Notes: generated by a model not told the origin, from the letters alone. 39,711 nucleotides of DNA from Saprospiraceae bacterium (GCA_028284395.1 JANQRV010000132.1:1-39711), one strand, 5' to 3'. Counted from the stretch's first letter, positions 26,912 through 36,392 are shown. Translations and numbers: made by a program.

Positions 26912-27811
26912 TCATTGCGTTTCATTGAGGTGAATGATTAATTGCAGGAAGAAGGTTTGCGATTTGAATTCATATTCCAGGCCAAAAAATCCCGCTAAGG
27001 GGGTTGTGGTATGGTCAAAATGCCTCCTTATTCCCAGGGCGCCGATCGATGATTGGTCTTCGTCCAACAAGTAATTGACATCTAAATAAGTGGTCCATTT
27101 TGGTGCCAGCGGTACAAAGGCACCCAGTGCTAATTCATCGAATTCACTGGCGTAATTCACGATCATATTGAAACCTCCGACCGTGTAATCCAAGGCCATC
27201 AGATACTCCTTATCTTTTCGGTAAAATCCGGTAAAGTTGAGCTTATCCCACTTGAAGCGGGCCTGACTGGTCCAGAGTCCTTCCTGTTTGAAAATGCCGT
27301 ATGACATGAACAACTTTTTGGCGGCATTGAATTTCAGCACGGCCCCTGGTTTGGTCCCCACCAATCTCGATTGTGCATACAATTCTGTCTGGGATTGCCA
27401 GGACACCGGGTTCGGCCTCAGTTTCGTCACCGGCCCCGGTAGCAGGCCCACGTTCATCTGTAGTTTTGGGTGAAACCGACCGATGAATTCAAAGGTAGCT
27501 ATGGAACCGGTCGGTCGATTGCTGTTTCCCTGGACCACCCCTAAAGCTTTCAAAACGAAGGCTTTAGAAAGGTCTAAAGAAACCTCTGCCCCCGCTCTAA
27601 AGGTAGCATCATTGGAAGTATCTAAACTATCGGTCGAAACAACCAATCGCGAACTGACCCCCATGTATAACCGGCTAACCTCGAGGCTGTCGCCCAGCCG
27701 GATGTTGGTCATTTGCGCACGAAGTTCCGAAGTGATGATAAGGCAAAAGAACAACACTGTACGACGAATGCCTGCGTTGGTGATCAATATCGGTAGTTGA
27801 ATCATATTCAT
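26912..27811 (-). CDS. Predicted outer-membrane beta-barrel protein, family not recognised
   Basis: The 299-residue product has a long N-region, a hydrophobic core (TVLFFCLIITSEL) and cleavage near RAQ. The mature part has alternating hydrophobic and polar residues in many strands (FRAGAEVSLDLSKAFVLKALGVVQG, FEFIGRFHPKLQMNVGLLPG, LKFNAAKKLFMSYGIFKQEG, KLNFTGFYRKDKEYLMALDY, FFGLEYEFKSQTFFLQLIIHL). This is the pattern of a 12- to 16-strand barrel. The longer frame would start at TTG 27814; ATG at 27811 is preferred, with ATG at 27805 also possible. It is the first gene of the minus-strand cluster. Exact porin family unknown. Confidence 0.65.
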   Translation of the reverse strand: MNMIQLPILITNAGIRRTVLFFCLIITSELRAQMTNIRLGDSLEVSRLYMGVSSRLVVSTDSLDTSNDATFRAGAEVSLDLSKAFVLKALGVVQGNSNRPTGSIATFEFIGRFHPKLQMNVGLLPGPVTKLRPNPVSWQSQTELYAQSRLVGTKPGAVLKFNAAKKLFMSYGIFKQEGLWTSQARFKWDKLNFTGFYRKDKEYLMALDYTVGGFNMIVNYASEFDELALGAFVPLAPKWTTYLDVNYLLDEDQSSIGALGIRRHFDHTTTPLAGFFGLEYEFKSQTFFLQLIIHLNETQ

Positions 27812-28130
27812 CAATCCATTTCTTGAATGGTCCGTCTATTTAAATTTTAGACAACTTCACTCTATCGGAATGGTGCAAAGATTCAATAGCCTGTGCCCAA
27901 TTACTTTTCTATTGTTGCTGTTTGACGTTTAACCTGCTATTTGTAGTCGCACTGCAGATCGAAATAGGGGTGGAATTTTTCAATATTTGCACTGGGGTTG
28001 GTCGCCGGAGCTCTTTGAGATTGACCCTCTCGCTAATGGCAAGTGGGAGCGGGCGCCATTCCCCGGATGGTTGGATCTTCAAAAACCGGAAGCATAATGA
28101 ATAGATTGTTTGCCCTGCTTTAGCCGGCAG
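27812..28130. other. Spacer upstream of the barrel gene, no gene seen
   Basis: About 320 bp without a convincing ORF. It should contain the promoter of the minus-strand envelope cluster and the end of the regulator transcript. A weak hairpin with arms AATGGC (28035-28040) and GCCATT (28055-28060) is present. No sigma-54 promoter with correctly spaced GG and GC was found on the minus strand, even though the gene just upstream encodes a sigma-54 activator. Confidence 0.4.
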
Positions 28131-31100
28131 TTACGAATCTTCTTTTGAATGGTCCTTCAATACGTGTTTTCTCCCGATCCCCAACTTTTTCATTCTGGAG
28201 TCTAAAGTGGATGGATGCATACCCAACAATTCGGCGGCACCTCCTTTGCCCCTTACTTTCCCCCCGCTGTAGCGCAGGGTATTTAAGATGACCTCCCGTT
28301 CGGCATCTTCCATTTTCTGGGGCCGGAAGATGGACGGATCCAGCGCCCCTTTAGGCACGCCAAACCCTTTTTTATCAACGGTGAGATCGAGCTTGGGTCC
28401 CTTGTTTAGGAGAACGGCTCGCTCGACCAGGTGTTCCAACTCCCGGATATTCCCCGGCCATTCATAACCCATTAGTTGCTGGAAGGATGAATTGGAAATA
28501 CCCGTGATTTTTTTTCCCAATTTTTTGTTGCTTTTTTGCAAGAAGTGGAGAATCAGGGCGGGTATGTCTTCTTTTCTTTCCCGAAGCGCAGGTAAGTGGA
28601 TGGGGAATACGTTCAAGCGGAAGAACAGGTCCGACCTGAATTGCCCCTGCGACACCTCCGCTTCCAGGTTTCGATTGGTGGCAGCAATGATTCTTACATC
28701 GGTTCGTATGACCTTGTTGCCTCCCAGACGCTCAAATTCTTTTTCCTGAATCACCCTCAATAATTTGGACTGTAACTTAACGGGCATTTCCCCGATTTCG
28801 TCCAGGAAGATCGTGCCCGTGTGCGCCAATTCGAATTTGCCGATTCGACGGTTTGCCGCTCCGGTAAACGATCCTTTTTCATGACCAAAAAGTTCGGACT
28901 CCAGTAGTTCTGCGGGTAGGGTTGCGCAGTTTAACTTCACCAGAGGTTTGTGCTTTCTTTTGGATGAGTTGTGTATGGCTCTGGCTACCAGTTCTTTACC
29001 TGTTCCCGTTTCTCCGGTGATCAGTACCGTAGTGTCGGCATTGGCTACCTGACTTATTTTTTCAAAAACATCTTGCAATGTCTTGGTGGAACCGATGATC
29101 TCTTCGAAATTATGATTGACCCGGATTTCCTCCTGCAGGTATTCTTTTTCTTGCTGTAGCAGCACATTCAGTTTTTCGATCTGATCGTAAGCAACTACTT
29201 TTTCCAGCGGGTGGATCAGTGCCGGCAACAGTTGTTCCACAAGTTCTAGATGTTGATCGGTGTAAGCATTTTCCATCTTGCTGTACAGCGAGATCTGAAA
29301 CTGCCCCTTTTTGGAAAGATTCAGCGGAACATTTAGGTTGGACTGCAGCTTAAAGATCCTGGCCAACGCCTCTTTTATGGGATCTTTTTGCCGTATCCGT
29401 TCAAAATCCGCCACATTCCAGATTTCCGGTCTGTGGTAGGCATTTTGTCGGCGTGATGCTTCATAAACCTCTAAACTCATACCGGATCGCTCAAAAAACT
29501 GATCGGCCTCCATCAATCGATACTCGTTGAAGCCGATTCTCTCGAATGCGCAGCCTTGTGCATAAGCGCCCTCGGTATCGATTGCAAGACTAATGTAGTC
29601 AAAGGGAAATGCCTCCTTCAGGGCTGTCATAATGGATTCGAACCGGCGGGGCCAATCTTTGCCCGAGGTAATGGCTTGGGCAATGGTTGCCTGTAACGAT
29701 TTGATCTTCTCCCTAAAGACAATTTCTTCGTTCGAAATGATGTTGGAAACAGCTACCGATATTTGGCTGATCACATTGGATAAGAAGGGAATGGTGTTCT
29801 TTTCGATCTGGTATTTCTCCCGAAAGTGAAAAGCCCCCACGCCATAGGTTTTCCCGGAAGACTTTAGGCTAAATTTGTAGCTGTAATTAAATCCGTTTTC
29901 CTTCATGAGTCGGTGACCGATGAAGTCGGGAAAACGTTCGATCTCTTCATCTACGGATACCAGCGTGAAGTCTTCTTTTCGGAAAAAGGCCTTGGTGGCC
30001 GGATCTTCGGTACTGACCAAGGTCGACATCAACCTGCGGTAGACCGGGTTTTCCGTATTTTGCGCATCGGTCTGATCCAGGAAAATGCGATACACTTTAT
30101 CCTTACGGTCGATGGTGACGAGTACTACGGCGTCGAAAGGTACGTGTGGTTTCACTTTTTCGGAGATCAGTTGATAAAGATCCTGCCGGTTTTTGATCAA
30201 GGCAATGCCCTCGCTGATGGCAAGCAGGCTCTCCTTTTCTTGCTGTCGCTGCAGTATTTCTTCATTGGCCAGGATATTGGAAACGGCAATGGAGATCTGA
30301 TTGATGATGTTTGATAAAAATGGTTTTTTATTCTCGTCTATTTGGTGGTATTCCTTAAAATGAAAGAAAATGGTCCCGATGCGTTTGCCCGTCGATTTGA
30401 GGTCAAATTTGCAGCTGTAATCCAGTCCGTTTTCCTTCATCATTTTATGACCGATGAAATCAGGATGTTTTTTCAGCTCCTCATCCACAACGATCAATTC
30501 AAAATCCTCTTTGTTGATGACATCGTTGATCGCCGGTTGTTCGTAACTGACCGGGGTGTCCATCAACCGCCGGTAGGCCGGATCCAGGGCTCGCTCCTCG
30601 TTAGCCATGTCCAAAAAGTTGCGATAAGTAGTGGTGCCTTCGACCAAGGTAATTAGAATGGCGTCGTCAAAGGGAACGTATTTTCGGACTTTACGGGAAA
30701 TAAGATTAAATAGGTCTCTTCGATTGCGCACCGCTGCAATGTCTTCACTGAAGTTCCTTAGCTCTTCCTTTTCTTGCTGTCGCTGCAGTATTTCTTCATT
30801 GGCCAGAATATTAGCAACGGCCGTAGAGAGTTGATTGGCTACATTGTTGACCAGCGTAAAATTGATTGCCTCAGCTGATTCCCGGGATTTATAGTGCAGC
30901 TCAAGAGAGGCAATAACCTCGGCTCCGTAACGTAGAGGGCAAGCCCAAGTTGCTTTTAATCCGATCTCCTGCATCAGTTGTACGCCGGGGAAATCCGGGG
31001 ATAAATGCTCGTATTCCTCAACGGAGAACAATTGTGGCGCCCTTAGTTCATAAATGGTACGGAAGTGGGGGGGCATTTCATATGGAGCTGTGGTCAGCAT

Positions 31101-32810
31101 GTCATAATGCGGATTACCCTTGTATTTTTTGTCGGCATCCGTAATGAATATTTTCATTAAATTCCGATCGATATCCGATGGAATAGTGATTACAGCATCT
31201 TCGAAGTGTAATACGGATTTAAGTTCTTGAAATGCAACTTCAAAAAGATCGTTCCAATCCCTTAACTTAGTAATGTATTCGCTGATCCGAAGAAGAGTTT
31301 CTTTCTCTTTTTGCCGCTCCAATATTTCCTCATTGGCAATGATGTTGGAAACAGCTACTGAAAATTGATCGCAAATGCTCTTGTATAACTGAGTTCTATT
31401 GGGATCTATCTGATAAGGCTTCTTAAAGTGAAAGATCAGTAATCCGAAGGTCTCTGCTCCGGCTTTTAAAGCAAGATTGAAGGAGTAATGGAGACCGGTA
31501 TCAATTTGCAGTACCATTCCCGGATATCCCGGGTATAACTGAATCATCTCTTCCGCCTTCCACTCGAAAAGATGGCCTTTTTGAAAAAATAACTCAATGG
31601 GGGAACCCGGGATAGGAAGGTCTCTATTGGTTATTTCCTTAAATTGAGGATGGGCTTTTCTATCCTCATCGGCCAGGTTCAGGAAGAGGTTGAATTTTGC
31701 CCCGTCTTTATTCTTTACAAGAATGACTGCGTCGTCGAAGTCAATGAAATTCTTGAGTTTTTTCATGACAACTTTGTAGAGATCCTCCCGGTCGCGGATG
31801 TTAGCGATGTCTTCACTGATGCTCAGTAGAATCTCTTTTTCTCTTTGGCTTTCCAGGATTTCTTCATTGGCCAGGATGTTCGAGACCGTAATCGCAATCT
31901 GATTAGCCACTGCTTCCAGCAGTTTCCATTCAAGTGTCTGTAAATGCCCTTGCTTTTTACTAAGCAACTCAAAGACACCCAGGGTTTTTCCATGGTAGGA
32001 GAGGGGGATGACTAAATTCTCCATATAACCCAGATTATGAGTCAGTTGCAGTCCCGGAAACTCCGGGTACAGTTCAAATTGTTTCTTTAAGTCCAGGAGA
32101 ATGGGACGATCCAGCGGCCAAAGATTTTCATAGGGTGTCCCCTTGGTGGGTAATGATTTTCCGATTAGCTTCCTGTAGTTTGGATCAAATGGTGCTTCTG
32201 CCTGCTGATCAGTGGTAAATACGCGTAAGAATTTGCCCTCAACCTCCCACAGGTTAATTACTGCGTCGTCAAAGCCAAATTGTGGCTTTAGATTTTCAAA
32301 CAAAGTATTGAATAATTCTTTTTTGTCGCGGATGCTGGCAAAGGTATTGGAAAGATCCAGCAATAGGGTTTTGTCCCGGTCCTGTTGCGATGCATTTTTA
32401 TAGGCTGATTTGTACATGGCCATTTCAAGGCCGATCCTCAGACTGTCCCTTTGCAGAGGTTTTACCAAATAACCGTCGGGCTGGTACTTTTGGGCTTCAA
32501 CTAACATCGCTTCATTGTGGTGCGAAGAAGTGAATACAAAAGGAATCTTAAATTCGTACCTCAGTTTTTTTGCAAGTTCCAGGCCTTTGTAGTGATTCCC
32601 TAGTTGGATGTCCAACAATACAATGTCCGGTACAAAATTTTTGATTTCGACCAATGCTTCTTCGTAGTCAAGAGCCATACTTGCTTGTCGGAACCCTTCT
32701 TCTGCCAGCAATGTTTTGGTGTGTTCGGCCAAAAGAAACTCGTCTTCGACAATTAAAATTTTCAATTGTTCCAATTTTTGGAACTTTGACATGCGCTGGA
32801 TGTTTTTCAT
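28131..32810 (-). CDS. Receiver, six-GAF, sigma-54 AAA+ and Fis response regulator
   Basis: This 1559-residue regulator begins with a receiver domain (about 15-130) with acidic EDE, phospho-acceptor Asp67 in LLDIQLG, and a VKPLQ lysine. Six GAF-like modules of about 178 residues follow (about 140-1200), separated by helical linkers that each read close to NEEIL followed by a charged helix. The AAA+ domain (about 1245-1470) has Walker A GETGTGKE (near 1262-1269), GSFTGA instead of the usual GAFTGA sigma-54 contact motif, Walker B IFLDEIGE, and the R-finger region NRNLEAEV...FRSDLFFRLNVFP. A Fis-type helix-turn-helix (about 1510-1545) closes it. Typical activators carry none or one to two GAF domains. 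Its ATG overlaps the stop of the sensor kinase gene (ATGA), so kinase and regulator are surely partners. GAF ligands are unknown. Confidence 0.92.
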   Translation of the reverse strand: MKNIQRMSKFQKLEQLKILIVEDEFLLAEHTKTLLAEEGFRQASMALDYEEALVEIKNFVPDIVLLDIQLGNHYKGLELAKKLRYEFKIPFVFTSSHHNEAMLVEAQKYQPDGYLVKPLQRDSLRIGLEMAMYKSAYKNASQQDRDKTLLLDLSNTFASIRDKKELFNTLFENLKPQFGFDDAVINLWEVEGKFLRVFTTDQQAEAPFDPNYRKLIGKSLPTKGTPYENLWPLDRPILLDLKKQFELYPEFPGLQLTHNLGYMENLVIPLSYHGKTLGVFELLSKKQGHLQTLEWKLLEAVANQIAITVSNILANEEILESQREKEILLSISEDIANIRDREDLYKVVMKKLKNFIDFDDAVILVKNKDGAKFNLFLNLADEDRKAHPQFKEITNRDLPIPGSPIELFFQKGHLFEWKAEEMIQLYPGYPGMVLQIDTGLHYSFNLALKAGAETFGLLIFHFKKPYQIDPNRTQLYKSICDQFSVAVSNIIANEEILERQKEKETLLRISEYITKLRDWNDLFEVAFQELKSVLHFEDAVITIPSDIDRNLMKIFITDADKKYKGNPHYDMLTTAPYEMPPHFRTIYELRAPQLFSVEEYEHLSPDFPGVQLMQEIGLKATWACPLRYGAEVIASLELHYKSRESAEAINFTLVNNVANQLSTAVANILANEEILQRQQEKEELRNFSEDIAAVRNRRDLFNLISRKVRKYVPFDDAILITLVEGTTTYRNFLDMANEERALDPAYRRLMDTPVSYEQPAINDVINKEDFELIVVDEELKKHPDFIGHKMMKENGLDYSCKFDLKSTGKRIGTIFFHFKEYHQIDENKKPFLSNIINQISIAVSNILANEEILQRQQEKESLLAISEGIALIKNRQDLYQLISEKVKPHVPFDAVVLVTIDRKDKVYRIFLDQTDAQNTENPVYRRLMSTLVSTEDPATKAFFRKEDFTLVSVDEEIERFPDFIGHRLMKENGFNYSYKFSLKSSGKTYGVGAFHFREKYQIEKNTIPFLSNVISQISVAVSNIISNEEIVFREKIKSLQATIAQAITSGKDWPRRFESIMTALKEAFPFDYISLAIDTEGAYAQGCAFERIGFNEYRLMEADQFFERSGMSLEVYEASRRQNAYHRPEIWNVADFERIRQKDPIKEALARIFKLQSNLNVPLNLSKKGQFQISLYSKMENAYTDQHLELVEQLLPALIHPLEKVVAYDQIEKLNVLLQQEKEYLQEEIRVNHNFEEIIGSTKTLQDVFEKISQVANADTTVLITGETGTGKELVARAIHNSSKRKHKPLVKLNCATLPAELLESELFGHEKGSFTGAANRRIGKFELAHTGTIFLDEIGEMPVKLQSKLLRVIQEKEFERLGGNKVIRTDVRIIAATNRNLEAEVSQGQFRSDLFFRLNVFPIHLPALRERKEDIPALILHFLQKSNKKLGKKITGISNSSFQQLMGYEWPGNIRELEHLVERAVLLNKGPKLDLTVDKKGFGVPKGALDPSIFRPQKMEDAEREVILNTLRYSGGKVRGKGGAAELLGMHPSTLDSRMKKLGIGRKHVLKDHSKEDS

Positions 32811-34786
32811 GATGCTACTTCTACACTTTCGATGCTCCTTATTATGCCAGTGTCCTTAAATTGTTCAAAAATTAATTTTGCCTCGAGTCCATTGTTATTG
32901 ATGAAACTTAGTTTAGCTTTAAGCTGTTTGGCCAACCCCCGGACCAACTTGAGGCCAAAGCCCTCGATCGAATCTATGTTCGATGCTCCGATCCCATCAT
33001 CGCTTACCATAAAAAAGACTTTGTTTTGGTCGGTATAGCCTAATTTGATGCGGATGTTTCCCTTCCTGATAAATGCATGTTTTAAGCAATTGGTAATTAA
33101 TTCATTAGCAATTAGGCAAAATGGTATTGCCTGATCCGCACTCAGGCTTATATCGGCATTGTAATAGTCTGTTTTGATATTTAAATCATCCATCTGGCCC
33201 AAAGCTTTTAAATAACTTATTAGCTTATCCAGGTAGGTTGGGATGATTATTCGATCATCCATGGTGTCGCTTTGATACAAGAGCTGATGGACCAGGGAAA
33301 TGGCTTTTACCCTATTTCTTGAATCCTCCAGGGTATTTCTTGCTTCTTCCTTAGAGAATACGACCTCTTGATTGGAAAGTAAGCTCTCTACAATGGCCAG
33401 ATTATTTTTAGTTCTATGGTGTACTTCTTGAATTAAAAAATCCTTTTCTTTAGATGCTCTTTTAATGATCTCGTTTTGGGAGAGAATTTTTGTGTTAGCT
33501 CTTTTCCGGAGTATTGAAATCCGCCAGAATAAAATCACCAAAAAACTAAGGATGGCTATCCCAATTGCGCCAAAGGACAACCACAGGGTTTGGATTTGGT
33601 TTTGTTGTTCAAGGTTGATTATTTCCTGTTGTTTTTGCTTCAGGTTAAACTCCGATTCCATTTTTGCAAACTCTTTAATCCTGTCCTCAGCGAACAAACT
33701 GTCTTTATAAATGGAAGCATTTTGAGTTGCAATCAAAGCTTTTTCAAATTGTCCTTGGTATTGGTAAATTGACGCCAATCGCTCACTGGACTGCTTGATG
33801 AGTTCCTTATGCCCCACCCCTGTCGCTAATTGCAGTGCGGTATTGGCTGAGCCGGCTGCCAAACCGTAATTTCCTTGTTTAATATAGATTTCGGATAAGA
33901 TGTTTTGAGCTTCGGCTTCAATTGACTTATACTTAAAAGATTCAAGTTCTTTAAACACACTTTTGATCAGTATTTCGGCCTGATCCACATGGCCGATGGC
34001 GAGATGGCATTTGGCCGACCTGGTATGAGACTGAATGAAGGTATAGCGCATTCTATTCTCATTTTTGCTTTTCATCTCATTGATGAGCCGGCTATATACC
34101 GATATGGATTCGGTATACCTATTGGTAGTCATGTAGACTTTGGCAATGCCATACAAAGACAACCATTTAGCCCGTTGACGGTCCCAGCCATCCTCCATCT
34201 TTTCGGCAAGCGCCCCTACTTGTTTGAAGTCGGAAAGAGACTTATCATACATGGTTAAGTCAAGAGCGAGCATACCGGCACTGTTTATCCCCAGAGCTTC
34301 TTCCATCAAAAAGCCATATTCCTTGTTTACCTCCGCTGCCTTGTAATGAAATTCCAATGCTTCAACGAAATTGCCTAATTCTCTGTTGATCAAACCTTTA
34401 ATTCGGTAAGCCTGGGAAATTCGTTTTGGAAAACTTCCGGCTTTTGCACTGTTTAACAACTCATCGGCATACAGCAGGGCCTCATCGTACCTGCCCATCT
34501 TCATGTTTAAACTGGAAATGGTATGATAGACATCCGTAAATGCCTGATTTGTATTGCTTTGAGTAGCTTTATCTTTTAATACCGTAAAAATACTATCCAC
34601 CGCAACAAAATCTCCCTTGGCTTGCTCTGTCACTGCTTTTTCGATCAAAGCGGCAATCTCTAGGGAGTCGTACTCCATCGCAGAGATGCGATCTTGGTTG
34701 AATTTGAGGGAGTCCTGACTTGTGGAAGTTAGAGAAAAGAATAGTAAGAACAGACCTGGAAATATTTTCAAAAGAATGTTTCTCAT
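32807..34786 (-). CDS. TPR sensor histidine kinase (HisKA_2 type), partner of the six-GAF regulator
   Basis: The 659-residue product has a signal-like N-terminus (MRNILLKIFPGLFLLFFSLTSTSQ), an extracytoplasmic TPR region (about 50-385) and one membrane helix near 400-422 (LWLSFGAIGIAILSFLVILFW). A short helical linker leads to the HisKA_2 dimerisation helix with the phosphorylated His in EVHHRTKNN (about 456). The HATPase_c part shows NELITNCLKHAF (N box), SDDGIGA and GFGLKLVRGLAKQ (G boxes). ATG at 34786 is preferred over GTG at 34810. The stop overlaps the regulator start by 4 bp. TPR domains in this position are thought to sense protein or peptide cues, but the signal is unknown. A paralogue is encoded at 36931-38979. 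Confidence 0.93.
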   Translation of the reverse strand: MRNILLKIFPGLFLLFFSLTSTSQDSLKFNQDRISAMEYDSLEIAALIEKAVTEQAKGDFVAVDSIFTVLKDKATQSNTNQAFTDVYHTISSLNMKMGRYDEALLYADELLNSAKAGSFPKRISQAYRIKGLINRELGNFVEALEFHYKAAEVNKEYGFLMEEALGINSAGMLALDLTMYDKSLSDFKQVGALAEKMEDGWDRQRAKWLSLYGIAKVYMTTNRYTESISVYSRLINEMKSKNENRMRYTFIQSHTRSAKCHLAIGHVDQAEILIKSVFKELESFKYKSIEAEAQNILSEIYIKQGNYGLAAGSANTALQLATGVGHKELIKQSSERLASIYQYQGQFEKALIATQNASIYKDSLFAEDRIKEFAKMESEFNLKQKQQEIINLEQQNQIQTLWLSFGAIGIAILSFLVILFWRISILRKRANTKILSQNEIIKRASKEKDFLIQEVHHRTKNNLAIVESLLSNQEVVFSKEEARNTLEDSRNRVKAISLVHQLLYQSDTMDDRIIIPTYLDKLISYLKALGQMDDLNIKTDYYNADISLSADQAIPFCLIANELITNCLKHAFIRKGNIRIKLGYTDQNKVFFMVSDDGIGASNIDSIEGFGLKLVRGLAKQLKAKLSFINNNGLEAKLIFEQFKDTGIIRSIESVEVAS

Positions 34787-35184
34787 ACCACTAATAATTT
34801 CCTGTCGCACTTTTCAAGGGAGAATTCATGAACAAATTGAGCTGGAGATGAATCTTCACCGGTCCCAAAAGGGTATTCAAAGTCAATGCTGAGCAACTTA
34901 GTTGGTGCTCAGATTACCGCTGCTAATTCTTCTTGTTTTTTATGATCATCTCACGGGTTTAGAACCATAGTATGTTTTCACCACCTAAACACGAAATGCT
35001 GTGTATTTGTTCAGGTAACACGATATATCGTGCACTTTTACGGATCACTAAATGTGGAATAGAGGGATTAGTTTTTGTGTTTAAAAATCTGATAATTAGA
35101 TAATTGTATTATTGCTATTAATGTGCTTAGAGATCTTGGCACTTAGGTTGCACTAGTAGGAGCGTAATCAAACGTCGATACAAA
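34787..35184. promoter_or_regulatory. Divergent promoter region with two inverted repeats
   Basis: This 398-bp spacer separates the sensor kinase operon (minus strand) from an AraC gene (plus strand) and contains no gene. Two symmetric sites stand out: CTGAGCA (34889-34895) with TGCTCAG (34906-34912), and a perfect 14-bp palindrome CACGATATATCGTG (35019-35032). The 14-bp site is about 150 bp before the AraC start and is a reasonable regulator-binding candidate. No promoter core could be named with confidence. Confidence 0.45.
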
Positions 35185-36009
35185 ATGAAGAGTAGCAACA
35201 CCATTATTGGCATTGAACGCGTCGGATCTTCTTTGCGGGAGATCGAAAGGTATTTATCGACCAAACCCGTCATTATTTTTTTGGGAGATTCGCCTTCAAC
35301 GCTCAGCCCTCAAAGTCAGGGTTTTAAATTCTTTGTAACTGCCGAATCAGAAAAAAATTCCAGAAAAGAGCCTTTGTTCATCGGCTATAATGGGGGAGCT
35401 TGCGGTCTTTTAACCTACTCCTCGAAGGAAAAAGAGGCGACATTTGTCCACCGAGGTTTCCTCGATGATTTTTTAAGCAATCCGCTGGCCATTTATCTCT
35501 CGCAAGAGATCAAATGGGAAGAAAATGGGTTTTCGCACCTTCAGCCCATGCTGATCTCCTTTGGTAATTACCTGCTGTCAAGATACCATCAATCAGAGAA
35601 CATTACAGAACCCGATCGTATGCAACTAAGTAGTTACAAGCTCAAAGCCATTGACAATTACCTGGCATTTAGCATTGATAAAAAAGTCACCACCAAAGAT
35701 TTAGCCAGAATTTCAGATTTGAGCTTATATCATTTTACGAGAGTGTTTAAGCAGCGAACCGGTTTCACGCCCGGCCGATACATCAGGAAGTTCAAAATGG
35801 TAAAAGCGAAACAACTTTTGATCGAAAACCATCTGCCCATCATCCAAATTGGCTTTGAGGTAGGATTCGTGAATCCCAGCCATTTTACCCGGGTTTTCAA
35901 AGGGGTATTTGGCATGACTCCGAGAGAATTTCAGATGCTGATGCCGTCTAAGGGAAATGAAAATGCTGATGGAGAATCATTCGAACAATCAAAGCTACAA
36001 GTAGTATGA
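35185..36009 (+). CDS. AraC-family regulator with unrecognised N-terminal domain
   Basis: The 274-residue protein has a clear AraC DNA-binding domain at the C-terminus (about 155-255). The first helix-turn-helix is VTTKDLARISDLSLYHFTRVFK, the second is IIQIGFEVGFVNPSHFTRVFK, and both carry the conserved GxTPxxYIRKxK-type spacing. The N-terminal 150 residues do not show the usual cupin histidines and were not recognised; they could be a ligand or protein-binding domain. The last 4 bp overlap the start of the following gene (ATGA), so expression of the two is coupled. It is divergent from the sensor kinase operon. Confidence 0.9.
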   Translation: MKSSNTIIGIERVGSSLREIERYLSTKPVIIFLGDSPSTLSPQSQGFKFFVTAESEKNSRKEPLFIGYNGGACGLLTYSSKEKEATFVHRGFLDDFLSNPLAIYLSQEIKWEENGFSHLQPMLISFGNYLLSRYHQSENITEPDRMQLSSYKLKAIDNYLAFSIDKKVTTKDLARISDLSLYHFTRVFKQRTGFTPGRYIRKFKMVKAKQLLIENHLPIIQIGFEVGFVNPSHFTRVFKGVFGMTPREFQMLMPSKGNENADGESFEQSKLQVV

Positions 36010-36392
36010 ACGAAATCGAAAAGATCGCAGAAAAAGGGCTGAAATACTGGGTTTTAGCAATTGAAACGGGTAATTGGGAACCCTACATGGAGATGCTCAA
36101 TGACGACTATACCTTTTGGTTGCCCAAAGGCGGATTCCGGTACAAGACCAGTGATCTACATATTTCAGGAGGTAAGCTGGTAGACGCAGAACTCAATGCA
36201 AATCGATTGAAGGCTTACAAGAATCCACCGAATCGAAAATCCATTGGTGACCATACCGTCGTCTTTGAATTCATCTATAGTGCTCTAAACAGTAAAGAAC
36301 ACTTTCAAAATTGTATGGCCTTGTCTTTCGACATTAGAGAGGGAAAAATAAGTGCCTGCAGAGAGTATCACTGTGTGTTGATGAAACTTTAG
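36006..36392 (+). CDS. SnoaL/NTF2-like small protein
   Basis: The 128-residue protein looks like an NTF2-like alpha+beta fold: an N-terminal helix pair with EKGLKYWVLAIETGNWEPYMEMLNDDYTFWLPKGG, then strands (GDHTVVFEFIYSALNSKEH, FQNCMALSFDIREGKISACREYHCVL). The domain is commonly a small ligand-binding or catalytic unit (SnoaL cyclases, ketosteroid isomerases). No catalytic residues can be assigned here. ATG overlaps the stop of the AraC gene, which suggests that the pair works together, for example as a ligand handler for the regulator. That link is inference. Confidence 0.72.
   Translation: MNEIEKIAEKGLKYWVLAIETGNWEPYMEMLNDDYTFWLPKGGFRYKTSDLHISGGKLVDAELNANRLKAYKNPPNRKSIGDHTVVFEFIYSALNSKEHFQNCMALSFDIREGKISACREYHCVLMKL

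Noticed and set aside
27856..27900. Sigma-54 promoter on the minus strand before the barrel gene
   Set aside because: TGCA and GGGCA elements are present but their spacing is far from the required 10 bp.
29634..29644. GGTTCGAATCC, a tRNA T-loop-like string, on the minus strand
   Set aside because: It lies in frame inside the GAF coding sequence and the flanking bases do not fold into the other arms of a tRNA.
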